From contig FOEK01000006.1 of assembly GCA_900110635.1 (NCBI GenBank), positions 62,001 to 126,000 on the forward strand: a stretch of 64,000 bases of DNA. Direction: 5' to 3'. Below are positions 46,428 through 54,977 of this stretch, one piece after another. Under the pieces are notes generated by a model that did no database searches, had not been told where the DNA came from, and worked only from the letters and a program-made list of their open reading frames with translations. A program made the position numbers and the translations under genes. Every line of letters begins with the position of its first letter. The first letter of the stretch is position 1. The DNA comes from Lachnospiraceae bacterium NE2001 (GTDB taxonomy: Bacteria > Bacillota > Clostridia > Lachnospirales > Lachnospiraceae).

Positions 46428-47279
46428 TTACTGTGCAATGATTGCAGCCTGTACACCGTACTGCTCTGCAGTCTTTGTCATAGTACCATCATCATAGCTT
46501 GTCTTGAAGAAGTTGTTAAGCTCCTCAACAAGATCAGAACCCTGACGGAAACCAACACCATACTCTTCACTATTAAGACCAACAGTATATGTAAGCTTGT
46601 CGTAGCTTGTTCCTTCACCAACCATAGCTGCAGCCATAAGTGAATCGATGATAGCTGCATCTGAAGTGCCTGCAGCAACCTCCATAAGTGCACTAGCCTG
46701 GTTTGTTACAGATGTATACTTAAGACTGTGTTCCTTTGCCTGCTCCTCACCTGCTGAACCAACTTCAACTGCAAAGTTAAGGTCTGCAAGGCTTTCTACT
46801 GACTGATACTGATCAGCCTTATCTGATGGAACGATAACGATCTGAGCATTGTTGCAGTATGGGTTTGAGCAATCCATTGAGCTCTTAACTTCATCTGTAA
46901 GAGTCATGCCATTCCATACGCAGTCGATGCTTCCTGAGCTAAGCTCAAGTGCTTTGTTGTCCCACTCAATCTCTACAAACTTTGCCTTAACACCAAGGCT
47001 CTCAGCAAATGCATTTGCCATATCAGCATCAAAACCAATCCAGTTGCCATCTGCATCCTTATAATCCATTGGTTCAAAATCTGTGATACCTATTACAAGC
47101 TCGCCCTTATCCTTTACAGCTTTAAGGTCCTCAACTGTAGCAGCAGATGCAGAATCCTCTACATTGTCTGCGCTTGTACCATTGTTTGAGTTACTTGTGT
47201 CGGCACTGCCAGAACCACAACCTACCAGTGAAAGGCAGAGTGCTGCGGTACAAATTAATGTAAGTGCTTTCTTGAACAT
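46428..47279 (-). CDS. Polar amino acid-binding lipoprotein
   Basis: 283 residues. Lipobox LSLVGC with Cys21 of the chosen start; Ser/Asn/Gly-rich linker follows. SBP family 3 fold: GELVIGITDFEPMDYKD, then WIGFDADMANAFAESLG and FVEIEWDNK. Likely ligands are polar amino acids or cystine. The frame opens at 47300, but ATG at 47279 has AGGAGG seven bases upstream and starts the signal peptide. Confidence 0.92.
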   Translation of the reverse strand: MFKKALTLICTAALCLSLVGCGSGSADTSNSNNGTSADNVEDSASAATVEDLKAVKDKGELVIGITDFEPMDYKDADGNWIGFDADMANAFAESLGVKAKFVEIEWDNKALELSSGSIDCVWNGMTLTDEVKSSMDCSNPYCNNAQIVIVPSDKADQYQSVESLADLNFAVEVGSAGEEQAKEHSLKYTSVTNQASALMEVAAGTSDAAIIDSLMAAAMVGEGTSYDKLTYTVGLNSEEYGVGFRQGSDLVEELNNFFKTSYDDGTMTKTAEQYGVQAAIIAQ

Positions 47280-47328
47280 AATATTTCCTCCTATATGCAA
47301 ACAAGATATCTATTTAAACGACGCGTAG

Positions 47329-47357
47329 AGTATACCAATAAAATAGGAATAAATCAA
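47329..47357 (-). promoter_or_regulatory. Promoter of the polar amino acid uptake operon
   Basis: Minus strand TTGATT, 17-base spacer ending in TTGG, TATACT. About 50 bases before the lipoprotein start. Confidence 0.75.
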
Positions 47358-47454
47358 CTACACCAAGAGTTTATGGCAGTAATTTATCATAATAGCTTAC
47401 AATATGTTATTTGACGGATGCAAATATGCCATTGGAGGCATTAGATATAGTAGA

Positions 47455-48591
47455 TTAATTAAATGAAATATGGAGACTCACTATCTCGCTCTTTGCCGGG
47501 AACTTGTAATGAAAGCCCCAGGCCGATACGCCCGAGGTGGTAATGGCCGTCATATTGCCATATTTCTTTCGTCCATAGTACATATCATAGGCGATATTCC
47601 GGCCCATAAACTGGGGAATATTGAAACCGTGAGTATGCCCCGCCAGGGCTATGTCACAGCCAGTCTCTGATATCTCTTTAAACTCCACAGGTCTGTGAGT
47701 GAGCATGATAGTTGGCTGGCTGTCATCCTTATTCACCTTATTCATCAGCTCGTCTAGAGGCAGCTGATCGTCCACAGGATCCAGTCTTCCTATCAGCTGT
47801 ACCCCATCTATCGATACCATTTCATCCTCAAGCACATTTATCCCCATTTCCCTTAGGATTCGGGCAGAATAGTCATCCCGATTATCATCGTGATTTCCAT
47901 ATATATAGTAGATTCCCAGGGGAGCATCTAATGATTCAATTAACTCTCTGAAGCATTCAATATCATCGTCGGATGTGGTCTCGTCAAAGACATCACCGCC
48001 GATCAGGATAATATCAGGATTCTCATCACGTATCTCCTGCCCTATTCTGTCATAGGTTACAGACCAGGTTCCCGCTCCACAGTGAGTGTCCGCGAAAAAT
48101 ACCACGTTCAGTGAATCCCGTGAACAGGACTTATTTACCTCCACATCATAGTGAGTAACTACTACATTTCCTATATTAAAACTGCCATAGAAGGCTATGC
48201 CAAATGCTATCAAAAGGAAAACCACAGAATGGACTCTTTTATCAAGCAGGTGTCTGATCTGCCTAGCTGTAAACCGTTTATGCCGGGCACCCATCACTCC
48301 AATGTAGAAAAATCTCGCCACCAGTCTAAGACCGAATAGTATGGCGAGATAAAGTATTACAACATAATATATGGAGCCCCATCTGGAGATGATCCATTTC
48401 AACCAGTCATAAGGAATCCTTTTATATATAACAAATATTCCAGCCAGGCACAGGGTTCCTACCGCGTGAAAGATAGTTATTATCACGCGAAAGGATATCT
48501 TACTGCGCCACTGTTTAGGATAATTAATATAAATGAAGCCTGTCAGGAGAATAAGTCCCAGCAATGCAAAGACAAAGGCTACACTATTCAT
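47455..48591 (-). CDS. Membrane-anchored metallophosphoesterase
   Basis: 378 residues. Four N-terminal hydrophobic segments (1-130), then a calcineurin-like domain outside or at the membrane: FADTHCG, GGDVFDE, YGNHDD, LTHRP and AGHTHGFN give the full set of metal ligands. Similar to YkuE-type phosphodiesterases, substrate open. Its ATG overlaps the stop of the EAL gene (ATGA), so the two are coupled. A weak hairpin (47426-47441) follows the stop. Confidence 0.88.
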   Translation of the reverse strand: MNSVAFVFALLGLILLTGFIYINYPKQWRSKISFRVIITIFHAVGTLCLAGIFVIYKRIPYDWLKWIISRWGSIYYVVILYLAILFGLRLVARFFYIGVMGARHKRFTARQIRHLLDKRVHSVVFLLIAFGIAFYGSFNIGNVVVTHYDVEVNKSCSRDSLNVVFFADTHCGAGTWSVTYDRIGQEIRDENPDIILIGGDVFDETTSDDDIECFRELIESLDAPLGIYYIYGNHDDNRDDYSARILREMGINVLEDEMVSIDGVQLIGRLDPVDDQLPLDELMNKVNKDDSQPTIMLTHRPVEFKEISETGCDIALAGHTHGFNIPQFMGRNIAYDMYYGRKKYGNMTAITTSGVSAWGFHYKFPAKSEIVSLHISFN

Positions 48592-51500
48592 AACTGTTTA
48601 CCATTTATAATTATATTTTCCGTTTCTTTAACCTTTCTTATATTTTCTTCAGGTGCATTTGTCTGCTTACCTGAATCTGAATCCAGCGTAACGTGAATAT
48701 CGACATCGTTAATATCAACTGTAGTCTTATCACTTACTCCACCATATACAAAAGCCTGACGTCCGACGCCCTTGTACTTAAGGGCTGCCTGTTCAACCTT
48801 AATATTGCTGCTTCCTGAGAGACTGCCCATGGATGTAGCATACTCTGCACGAATATTGGTAATAAAAGACATATCGTGGATATAGATATCCGAACGCTCA
48901 CCATCAACCGTTCCAAGCATACTGAGTCTCTTACCACTTCCGGTCAGTCTGATAAGGCTTCTCCATATATTGACGCCAGAGTTATTCTCCAGATTACCAA
49001 TACATACTCCCTTGTAGAAGCCATTATCCATCATAAGATCACAGTCATGAACCTCCAGATACTGATTACCTCTGAGAGAACCTATTCCAACGCCCTCATC
49101 ACCGTTAAGGTGAAATGTATACTTACCCTTGCAAATTCTGGTAGTCCCACCCAGGCCCGAACCAATACCAATAGTGGTCTGTCCATTGGACTCGAGAGTT
49201 ATCTCTCCATCCTGGTAAAACTCCAGGGTACCGTGTCCCTTGTCTATTCCATTTCCAATTCCATATATCTCAGCACCGGAAAGAATAAGCTTGAGATTGC
49301 CGTCACCCTCCACCGTCAGTTTCGACGTTTCAGGAACCGCAATGCCGCCGCCTTCAAATCTATTCTCACCCTCCAGTCTGAGTGTGAGCTTTGAGTTTTC
49401 TGCTATGTTGATGCAAGGTCTGTTCTTAATATTCGAAAGAGATACATTTTCCAGAGTTACTCTTCCATCATAGTCTTCCAGAATCTCAATATGAATATCA
49501 GACTTTCTGTTTGGAGTTCCTACGATGGTAATATCACGGAACGTACTCTCTTTATCTCCAATGATTATAGTATTCTTGTTTTCTCTCTCAAGATTGCTGA
49601 TGGATACTCTGCTGGTTCTGCCAGCTTTATAGAGCATCTCACTGGCGCCATCCTCACGCTCCCTGTGGAAACGTGCGATTTCCATCTTAACATTTCCATC
49701 AACTGACGGAATCACCTCTGCAGCAGGACGAGCCACATAATACCCCTGTATCAGATCTGCGCCCAGCCTGATGACAGTTCTCAGTTCCTCTGAGGTTTCA
49801 ACACCTTCAGCCAGAGCAAGTATATTATTAGAATGACAGAAGTCAATTATCTCTCTAACAAAATGCTGTTTCTGAGTACTATTCTGAATCTCCGAAAGAA
49901 GCGACCTGTCTATCTTGACATAGTTTGGCATATACCTGAGCAGGTTGCTGACATTTGAATAACCAGTACCATAATCATCAACTGCCATCTCTATGCCCAG
50001 TCGATTATACTGCTCCTTCAGCTGGTCAAAATCCTCATCCAGAAGCTCAGCCTGTTCTGTAAGCTCCACAACCGTCTTCTCGTGATTCTTTTTGAGAAGT
50101 TTTTCTATCTGTACGAAATCATTGTATTCCAGCTTGCTTCCAGGGATACTATTGATAAAAACCTTCTTTCCTTCAAACTCTGAAGCCCTGTCCTCTACTA
50201 TATTAAGAACATTTATAAAAGTTGCTCTCTCTATATCACTAAGTCTGCCAAGAATATCTGCATCTTTAATTATCTGAAGCGGAGGTATCTTCCACTCAGA
50301 ATTCGATCTCATAAGCGCTTCGTAGGAATATATCTCCCCATCCACAGAGTTTACAATAGGCTGGAAATGATATGTCAGCAGATTTTCATCGAGAATCTTC
50401 TCAACCTCTTTTATCTCGCGAGCTTCTTCTTCTGTGATATCCTGATTCTTAATTGCTGCCTTCTTTGATTCATCAGTAGGGAACTTCACCTGCAGCTTAT
50501 TAGACGTACGTTTTTCCAGAAGTCTTATAGCATATGAACGTCTCAGGCTCTCAAGGCCCTTAGCCACCATATTTAACCAGAGACGCGTCACTTCTTCAAA
50601 GCTCTTAAGCTCCGAATCATATCTTATCATAGCGTAACCAAATGATTTATTCTCAACATAAAGAGGCGAGAATATAAGACATACAGGTTCATCGTCATCA
50701 TTTATATATGGCAGCAGCTTACTTGTTTCAAATAAATTCTGGGTATTGATTCCTGAATACTCAGGATGCTTATGGTTGTAGGACAGGATATTGATCATAG
50801 TATGAGAATAACCCTTCTCCGGAAAATCATTATCCACCAGCACATTCTCATTTATCCAACCTGAATTAAGACATATTTCCAGACGTTTTACACCTCTAAG
50901 ATAAAATATATTCTCATAAACAGTACGGAAATATTCCTCCAGATCAGAGACAGCCAGAAGATCCTCAAGCATATAGTTGTGTATAGAATAATAGCCTTCC
51001 TCAGAATCCGCAGTCATCCACTTCTGTCTCTTAGAAAAATATTTCTCTTCAGGCTTTCCATCACAGCCACAGCTTTCCCCAAGGAAAAGCTTTGCTTCAG
51101 GATTTAACTCAGGAACCTTTTCGCCCTTTTTGATATAATCCAGAGCATCAACAGCAAAGGTTCCATAATACTCTGTAGGTAAATAACTGGATGTGAGTGA
51201 TTTAGGAGAAAGCTGACCTTCCTCACAGGTTCCAAATCCTGCAAGAAGTACATCATCAGGAATCTTCACACCTCTACGTTCCAGTTCTTCAGCAACACCA
51301 ATAGCCATATTATCATTTGCACATACGATAGCCTCCGGCAGAGTTTCTCCACTATGGAAGAACTTCTCAGCAAAGCCGGTACCACTGGTGTACCAGAAGT
51401 CGCCATAATGCATACGTCCGGGCTGAATCTCAAGGCCGTGATCTCTCATGGCATCCTTGAAAGCCTCAAGTCTTCTTATACTATGAACGTGCTGTTTACG

Positions 51501-51920
51501 ACCTGTGAGATATGCTATATCCTTCGCACCGTGCTCCTCAATAATATGAGAAACAGTTGCATAAACCATAGGATATCCATCAGTCCAGAAGCTATAGAAA
51601 TACTTGCTTTCTGTATCAATACAGACAACAGGACCATTAAACTCTCTATATATACGTTCCTCCAGCCTCTTCTCAACCTCAGGTGTCTGGATAGTATCTG
51701 ATAGGATTATCACAGCATCAAATAACGAAAAGTTTATAAGGTTGAATATATTAGAATCGCCCACCTCTCGTTCTTTGGTATTCTGATATTTTATATACAT
51801 TGAAAAAACAAGGACATCATACCCCTGCTCAAATGCCCGTTTTTTCACTCCTCTAATAAACTCCTGCTGATAGGATTCATCAGCCTGTCCCAGCAGTAGT
51901 GCTAATCTCTTTTTTGCCAT
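48588..51920 (-). CDS. LacI-type sensor / EAL phosphodiesterase / beta-solenoid fusion
   Basis: 1110 residues with no signal peptide or membrane segment. Residues 1-290: LacI-type periplasmic-binding fold without a DNA-binding head (RLALLLGQADESYQQEFIRG, ANDNMAIGVAEELERRG). About 310-480: a GAF-like linker domain. About 515-735: a complete EAL domain with YEALMR (531-536), DDYGTGYSN (648-656) and AEGVET (704-709), so c-di-GMP hydrolysis is likely. About 785-1085: short beta-strand repeats with GIGNGI, GIGSGLGG and GIGSLRG turns, typical of a beta-helix. ATG at 51920; the frame opens earlier without support. Confidence 0.85.
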   Translation of the reverse strand: MAKKRLALLLGQADESYQQEFIRGVKKRAFEQGYDVLVFSMYIKYQNTKEREVGDSNIFNLINFSLFDAVIILSDTIQTPEVEKRLEERIYREFNGPVVCIDTESKYFYSFWTDGYPMVYATVSHIIEEHGAKDIAYLTGRKQHVHSIRRLEAFKDAMRDHGLEIQPGRMHYGDFWYTSGTGFAEKFFHSGETLPEAIVCANDNMAIGVAEELERRGVKIPDDVLLAGFGTCEEGQLSPKSLTSSYLPTEYYGTFAVDALDYIKKGEKVPELNPEAKLFLGESCGCDGKPEEKYFSKRQKWMTADSEEGYYSIHNYMLEDLLAVSDLEEYFRTVYENIFYLRGVKRLEICLNSGWINENVLVDNDFPEKGYSHTMINILSYNHKHPEYSGINTQNLFETSKLLPYINDDDEPVCLIFSPLYVENKSFGYAMIRYDSELKSFEEVTRLWLNMVAKGLESLRRSYAIRLLEKRTSNKLQVKFPTDESKKAAIKNQDITEEEAREIKEVEKILDENLLTYHFQPIVNSVDGEIYSYEALMRSNSEWKIPPLQIIKDADILGRLSDIERATFINVLNIVEDRASEFEGKKVFINSIPGSKLEYNDFVQIEKLLKKNHEKTVVELTEQAELLDEDFDQLKEQYNRLGIEMAVDDYGTGYSNVSNLLRYMPNYVKIDRSLLSEIQNSTQKQHFVREIIDFCHSNNILALAEGVETSEELRTVIRLGADLIQGYYVARPAAEVIPSVDGNVKMEIARFHREREDGASEMLYKAGRTSRVSISNLERENKNTIIIGDKESTFRDITIVGTPNRKSDIHIEILEDYDGRVTLENVSLSNIKNRPCINIAENSKLTLRLEGENRFEGGGIAVPETSKLTVEGDGNLKLILSGAEIYGIGNGIDKGHGTLEFYQDGEITLESNGQTTIGIGSGLGGTTRICKGKYTFHLNGDEGVGIGSLRGNQYLEVHDCDLMMDNGFYKGVCIGNLENNSGVNIWRSLIRLTGSGKRLSMLGTVDGERSDIYIHDMSFITNIRAEYATSMGSLSGSSNIKVEQAALKYKGVGRQAFVYGGVSDKTTVDINDVDIHVTLDSDSGKQTNAPEENIRKVKETENIIINGKQL

Positions 51921-51972
51921 CTCTAGCCCCCAGATTATCCCCCAAAAATAACTACAAAAAATACTACCCCTT

Positions 51973-51981
51973 ATTATAACA
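51973..51981 (-). promoter_or_regulatory. Extended -10 promoter of the EAL gene
   Basis: Minus strand TGTTATAAT about 55 bases before the start; no clear -35 box. Confidence 0.5.
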
Positions 51982-51998
51982 CAATTCATAACAAAAAT

Positions 51999-52058
51999 AA
52001 AAGACAGGGGACGGTTCTGTGTCTTAAAAATAAGACACAGAACCGTCCCCTGTCTTTT
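51999..52058. repeat. Head-to-head pair of REP-like elements, AAAGACAG family
   Basis: Perfect 28-base arms with an AAAA loop. Each arm is itself an element: AAAAGACAGGGGACGG then TTCTGTGTCTTA. It lies 8 bases after the stop of the ABC exporter gene and ends in T on both sides, so it should work as a strong terminator for either strand. Confidence 0.93.
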
Positions 52059-52066
52059 CTATCTTT

Positions 52067-54232
52067 TTATGATTTTGCTAACTGAGCTGTAAACAGATTG
52101 TAGTATATACCCTTTCGGTCCAGAAGCTCCTGGTGTGTACCAATTTCAGCTATATTATGTCCATCTATAACCATTATCCTGTCAGCATTTTTCAAAGTTG
52201 ATAGTCTGTGAGCTATGGCAAATGTAGTCTTTCCACTGGTGAGTCTCTCCAGTGCCTTCTGTATCATAAACTCACTCTCTGTATCCAGGCTGGCTGTCGC
52301 CTCATCCAGAATAAGAATACGTGGATCAGGAAGGATAGCTCTTGCAATAGCGATTCGCTGTCTCTCACCACCCGACAGAGTATGTCCCTTCTCACCAACA
52401 TAGGTATTATATCCATCAGGAAGCCTGCATATGAAATCATGGGCATTTGCCAGCTTCGCTGCCCTGATTATCTCCTCGATGGTGGCATCAGGCTTTGAGA
52501 ACCTAATATTATCAATAACTGTTCCCGCAAAGAGGAAGGTCTCCTGAAGCACTACTCCTATCTGGGAATGATAGGACCTGTTTTCCACCTCACAGAGATC
52601 AGTTCCATCTATCAGAAGTCGTCCATCATCTATCTTGTAAAGTCCCATCAGAAGATTGATCAGCGTTGATTTTCCAGTACCCGAAGCACCAACTATACCT
52701 ATCATTTCTCCTAGCTTAATAGTCGCATTTATATCCTCCAGCACGGGCTGGTATGACTTATAGCCAAAGGTGGCGTGTTCAAATGTAACCTCTCCATCTA
52801 TATCTATAGGATGAGCGGTCTCAGATTCCTCAGGTACCTCCTGTGCCAGAACATCGTAGATACGTTCAAGACAGCTGGTAAGTCTGGATATCTCTCTTGG
52901 AAGTCTTCCTAGCCATCCAACATACTGGAATAACAGCAGGGTGTAGCTGATGAACTGATACAGCTCACCTGCGGACATGGTTCCAGCAAATACATCTCTA
53001 CCGCCGAAATACACAACAATTACCACGCCCATTCCCATAAGAAAAGACATAACAAAGTCAAACATAGCCCAGAAGCGCTCATTTCTCATCTGGATCACAG
53101 CATAATCCGCTGAAACCTCTTTGAAACGCTGGGATTCCTCCTGCTCCTTGCCGTAACTCTTCACCTCGCGCATACCAGATACCACATCCTGTAGTTCACT
53201 GGATACGTCATCATTTTTCTTAAACTGCAAATGGAATATCCTGTTGATGGTCTTCCTGAGGGACAGCATGAAAAATGAAACTATAGGTACCAGTATGAAG
53301 ATCAACAGTGCCAGCTTTACATCCAGGATCAGCATAAAGATGATATCCCAGATAAAGATAAAAAATACCGCAAACAGATTGCAGAACACGTCTGCCATAA
53401 AGTCACTTATAAATCGTGTATCCTGGGTTATCCTGTTAAGGAGCTCGCCTGGTCTTCTGTCGTTAATAAACTCCAGTGGCAGCTTCTGAACCTTTCTGAA
53501 GAGTTCTTCTCTAAGATCAGCTGCTATTCGTGAACCAAGACTTGCAGAAGCATTACTCTTTAGAATATTGATAATAACGATAGCCACGCTCAGCGTAAAC
53601 ATGAGTGCAAGGTACATAAGTGCCTCTCTCATACCACCCTGTTTCTTAAGCACATCATTTATCAAATGCTTCTGAACCTCTGGGCTTCCCAGTGTTGTTA
53701 CCGCAACAAGAACCATCAGCATAAAGACACCAAAGAACCCCTTCTTATAAGGCTTTGCCATCCGAATAAATACGCTGAGGAAGCCTCCCTCCTTGGAGCA
53801 TTTCGGGCAGCGCTTTGTACCAGGGATCGCACGGCCGCATATCGGACAGACCTTTTCATATTCAGGGCTCTCCACCTCTTCCAGTCGGCCAGATATCAGA
53901 ATATTGATACCTCTTGCGATATAGGCATACCTGGCAAGATGCTTTGAGGAGTAATGAGCCAAAACTCTTTCAACGCCCTGATGCTTAACAGTCAGCAGAC
54001 CTCCACCAACTCCAGGCTCGGCCTTCGCTGATTTAAGTTCCTTAATCTCGTAAACCTTTACGTCCGAATCGCGCAGTATATATACCTTCTTCGTCGTAAC
54101 AACAAAGAAGGAGTTTTCAGTCCACCGTCCATTTTCATCTATATCTATAGGCACAGTGTAATATATTCGTTCATCCCCCGAAAGACTGATCTGACTTTCC
54201 AGACTCTTCGGGAGCATATACTTTAGTATCAT
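52067..54232 (-). CDS. ABC exporter (fused TMD-ATPase) with PH-like and zinc-ribbon N-terminus
   Basis: 721 residues. Residues 1-120: beta-rich domain without a signal, PH/GRAM-like in outline. Cys129, 132, 142 and 145 (CPIC...CPKC) form a zinc ribbon. Six membrane helices at about 165-460, then an ATPase: GASGTGKSTL, LSGGERQR, ILILDEATASLD. Typical half-exporter, probably a heterodimer with the product of 54978-57266, with which it shares an N-terminal domain and the DUF1854 gene between them. ATG at 54232 after AGAGG. Substrate unknown. Confidence 0.88.
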   Translation of the reverse strand: MILKYMLPKSLESQISLSGDERIYYTVPIDIDENGRWTENSFFVVTTKKVYILRDSDVKVYEIKELKSAKAEPGVGGGLLTVKHQGVERVLAHYSSKHLARYAYIARGINILISGRLEEVESPEYEKVCPICGRAIPGTKRCPKCSKEGGFLSVFIRMAKPYKKGFFGVFMLMVLVAVTTLGSPEVQKHLINDVLKKQGGMREALMYLALMFTLSVAIVIINILKSNASASLGSRIAADLREELFRKVQKLPLEFINDRRPGELLNRITQDTRFISDFMADVFCNLFAVFFIFIWDIIFMLILDVKLALLIFILVPIVSFFMLSLRKTINRIFHLQFKKNDDVSSELQDVVSGMREVKSYGKEQEESQRFKEVSADYAVIQMRNERFWAMFDFVMSFLMGMGVVIVVYFGGRDVFAGTMSAGELYQFISYTLLLFQYVGWLGRLPREISRLTSCLERIYDVLAQEVPEESETAHPIDIDGEVTFEHATFGYKSYQPVLEDINATIKLGEMIGIVGASGTGKSTLINLLMGLYKIDDGRLLIDGTDLCEVENRSYHSQIGVVLQETFLFAGTVIDNIRFSKPDATIEEIIRAAKLANAHDFICRLPDGYNTYVGEKGHTLSGGERQRIAIARAILPDPRILILDEATASLDTESEFMIQKALERLTSGKTTFAIAHRLSTLKNADRIMVIDGHNIAEIGTHQELLDRKGIYYNLFTAQLAKS

Positions 54233-54247
54233 ATTTTAAACCTCTAG

Positions 54248-54289
54248 AAATCACCATTTGAGAACCGTCCCCAGTTGGTGATTTTTTTT
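54248..54289. repeat. REP-like element, AATCACCAA family, imperfect
   Basis: AAATCACCA and TGGTGATTT arms around GAGAACCGTCCCC, then eight T. It directly follows the DUF1854 stop at 54290 on the minus strand. Confidence 0.75.
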
Positions 54290-54823
54290 CTATAAGAACA
54301 TGTCCAGCATACGGCGTTCCTTCTGGGAAAGCGCCTCCACGTCTCGAATCTCAAAACGATTTTCATCCACATCCATAATGATGAGTCTCGTATCAGAGAG
54401 CTTTGCGACTGCATTTGACCCCATATTTATAGTGAACTTACACTCACCTCTGTCAGTCATAACATGGAAATATGCATAGCCATATTCATCCTTAATGCTC
54501 ATTATCTTCTCGATCACAGGTGTAAAATAACAAAGATCCAGCTGACGCTTCAGTATAGTCTGGGTTTCCTCCGTCATCTCTGACAGATCCTCGATTATCC
54601 CAATCTCCCTGTCTCCATTTCCGTGTTCTCTTATAGATATGAACTTGTCCGGATCAGTGAAGGGGAAAAGTCTTACTACCTTGATACGATCGTAGTGAAC
54701 TCCATCATAATCAAAGCTCACGAAACCACCTTCAGTCTCAGCAAACTTATCCTTCTTTGATATTATATGTATCGCCGTCATTTCCTCGGCTTTTTTCTCA
54801 TATATATTAATTGTATCTTCCAT
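54290..54823 (-). CDS. DUF1854 protein
   Basis: 177-residue soluble protein, uncharacterised family. Blocks seen: VSFDYDGVHYDRIKVVRLFPFTD, REIGIIEDLSEMTEE, LDLCYFTPVIEKI and the C-terminal RFEIRDVEALSQKE. DUF1854 genes are known beside ABC exporters, including ones linked to cyanophycin metabolism, though no cyanophycin gene is present here. The frame reads back to 55081 through the upstream gene, but ATG at 54823 has AAGGAA seven bases before it. It lies between the two ABC exporter genes. Confidence 0.8.
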   Translation of the reverse strand: MEDTINIYEKKAEEMTAIHIISKKDKFAETEGGFVSFDYDGVHYDRIKVVRLFPFTDPDKFISIREHGNGDREIGIIEDLSEMTEETQTILKRQLDLCYFTPVIEKIMSIKDEYGYAYFHVMTDRGECKFTINMGSNAVAKLSDTRLIIMDVDENRFEIRDVEALSQKERRMLDMFL

Positions 54824-54850
54824 GGTATTATTCCTTTTTAGTTTATATAA

Positions 54851-54965
54851 CACCTCATCAGTCAGCTTCGCTGACAGCTTCCTCTCGTCTGCCGACTCGG
54901 TCAATCGGCCTAAACCGTGTGCCACTGGCACACAGGCCGTCCTCAAGGAGAAGCCTTTTTCGCCT
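54851..54965. repeat. Second copy of the two-hairpin repeat, with internal insert
   Basis: Minus strand: AAAAAGGCTTCTCC, an insert with hairpin GTGTGCC/GGCACAC nested in GGCC/GGCC (54907-54938), then GAGGAAGCTGTCAGC, GAA, GCTGAC and TGATGAGGTG. Compared with the copy at 27507, the stem GTCTGC/GCAGAC is GTCAGC/GCTGAC, a compensated change. It fills the gap between the ABC exporter and DUF1854 genes. Confidence 0.7.
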
Positions 54966-54977
54966 TCAGCTATATAT

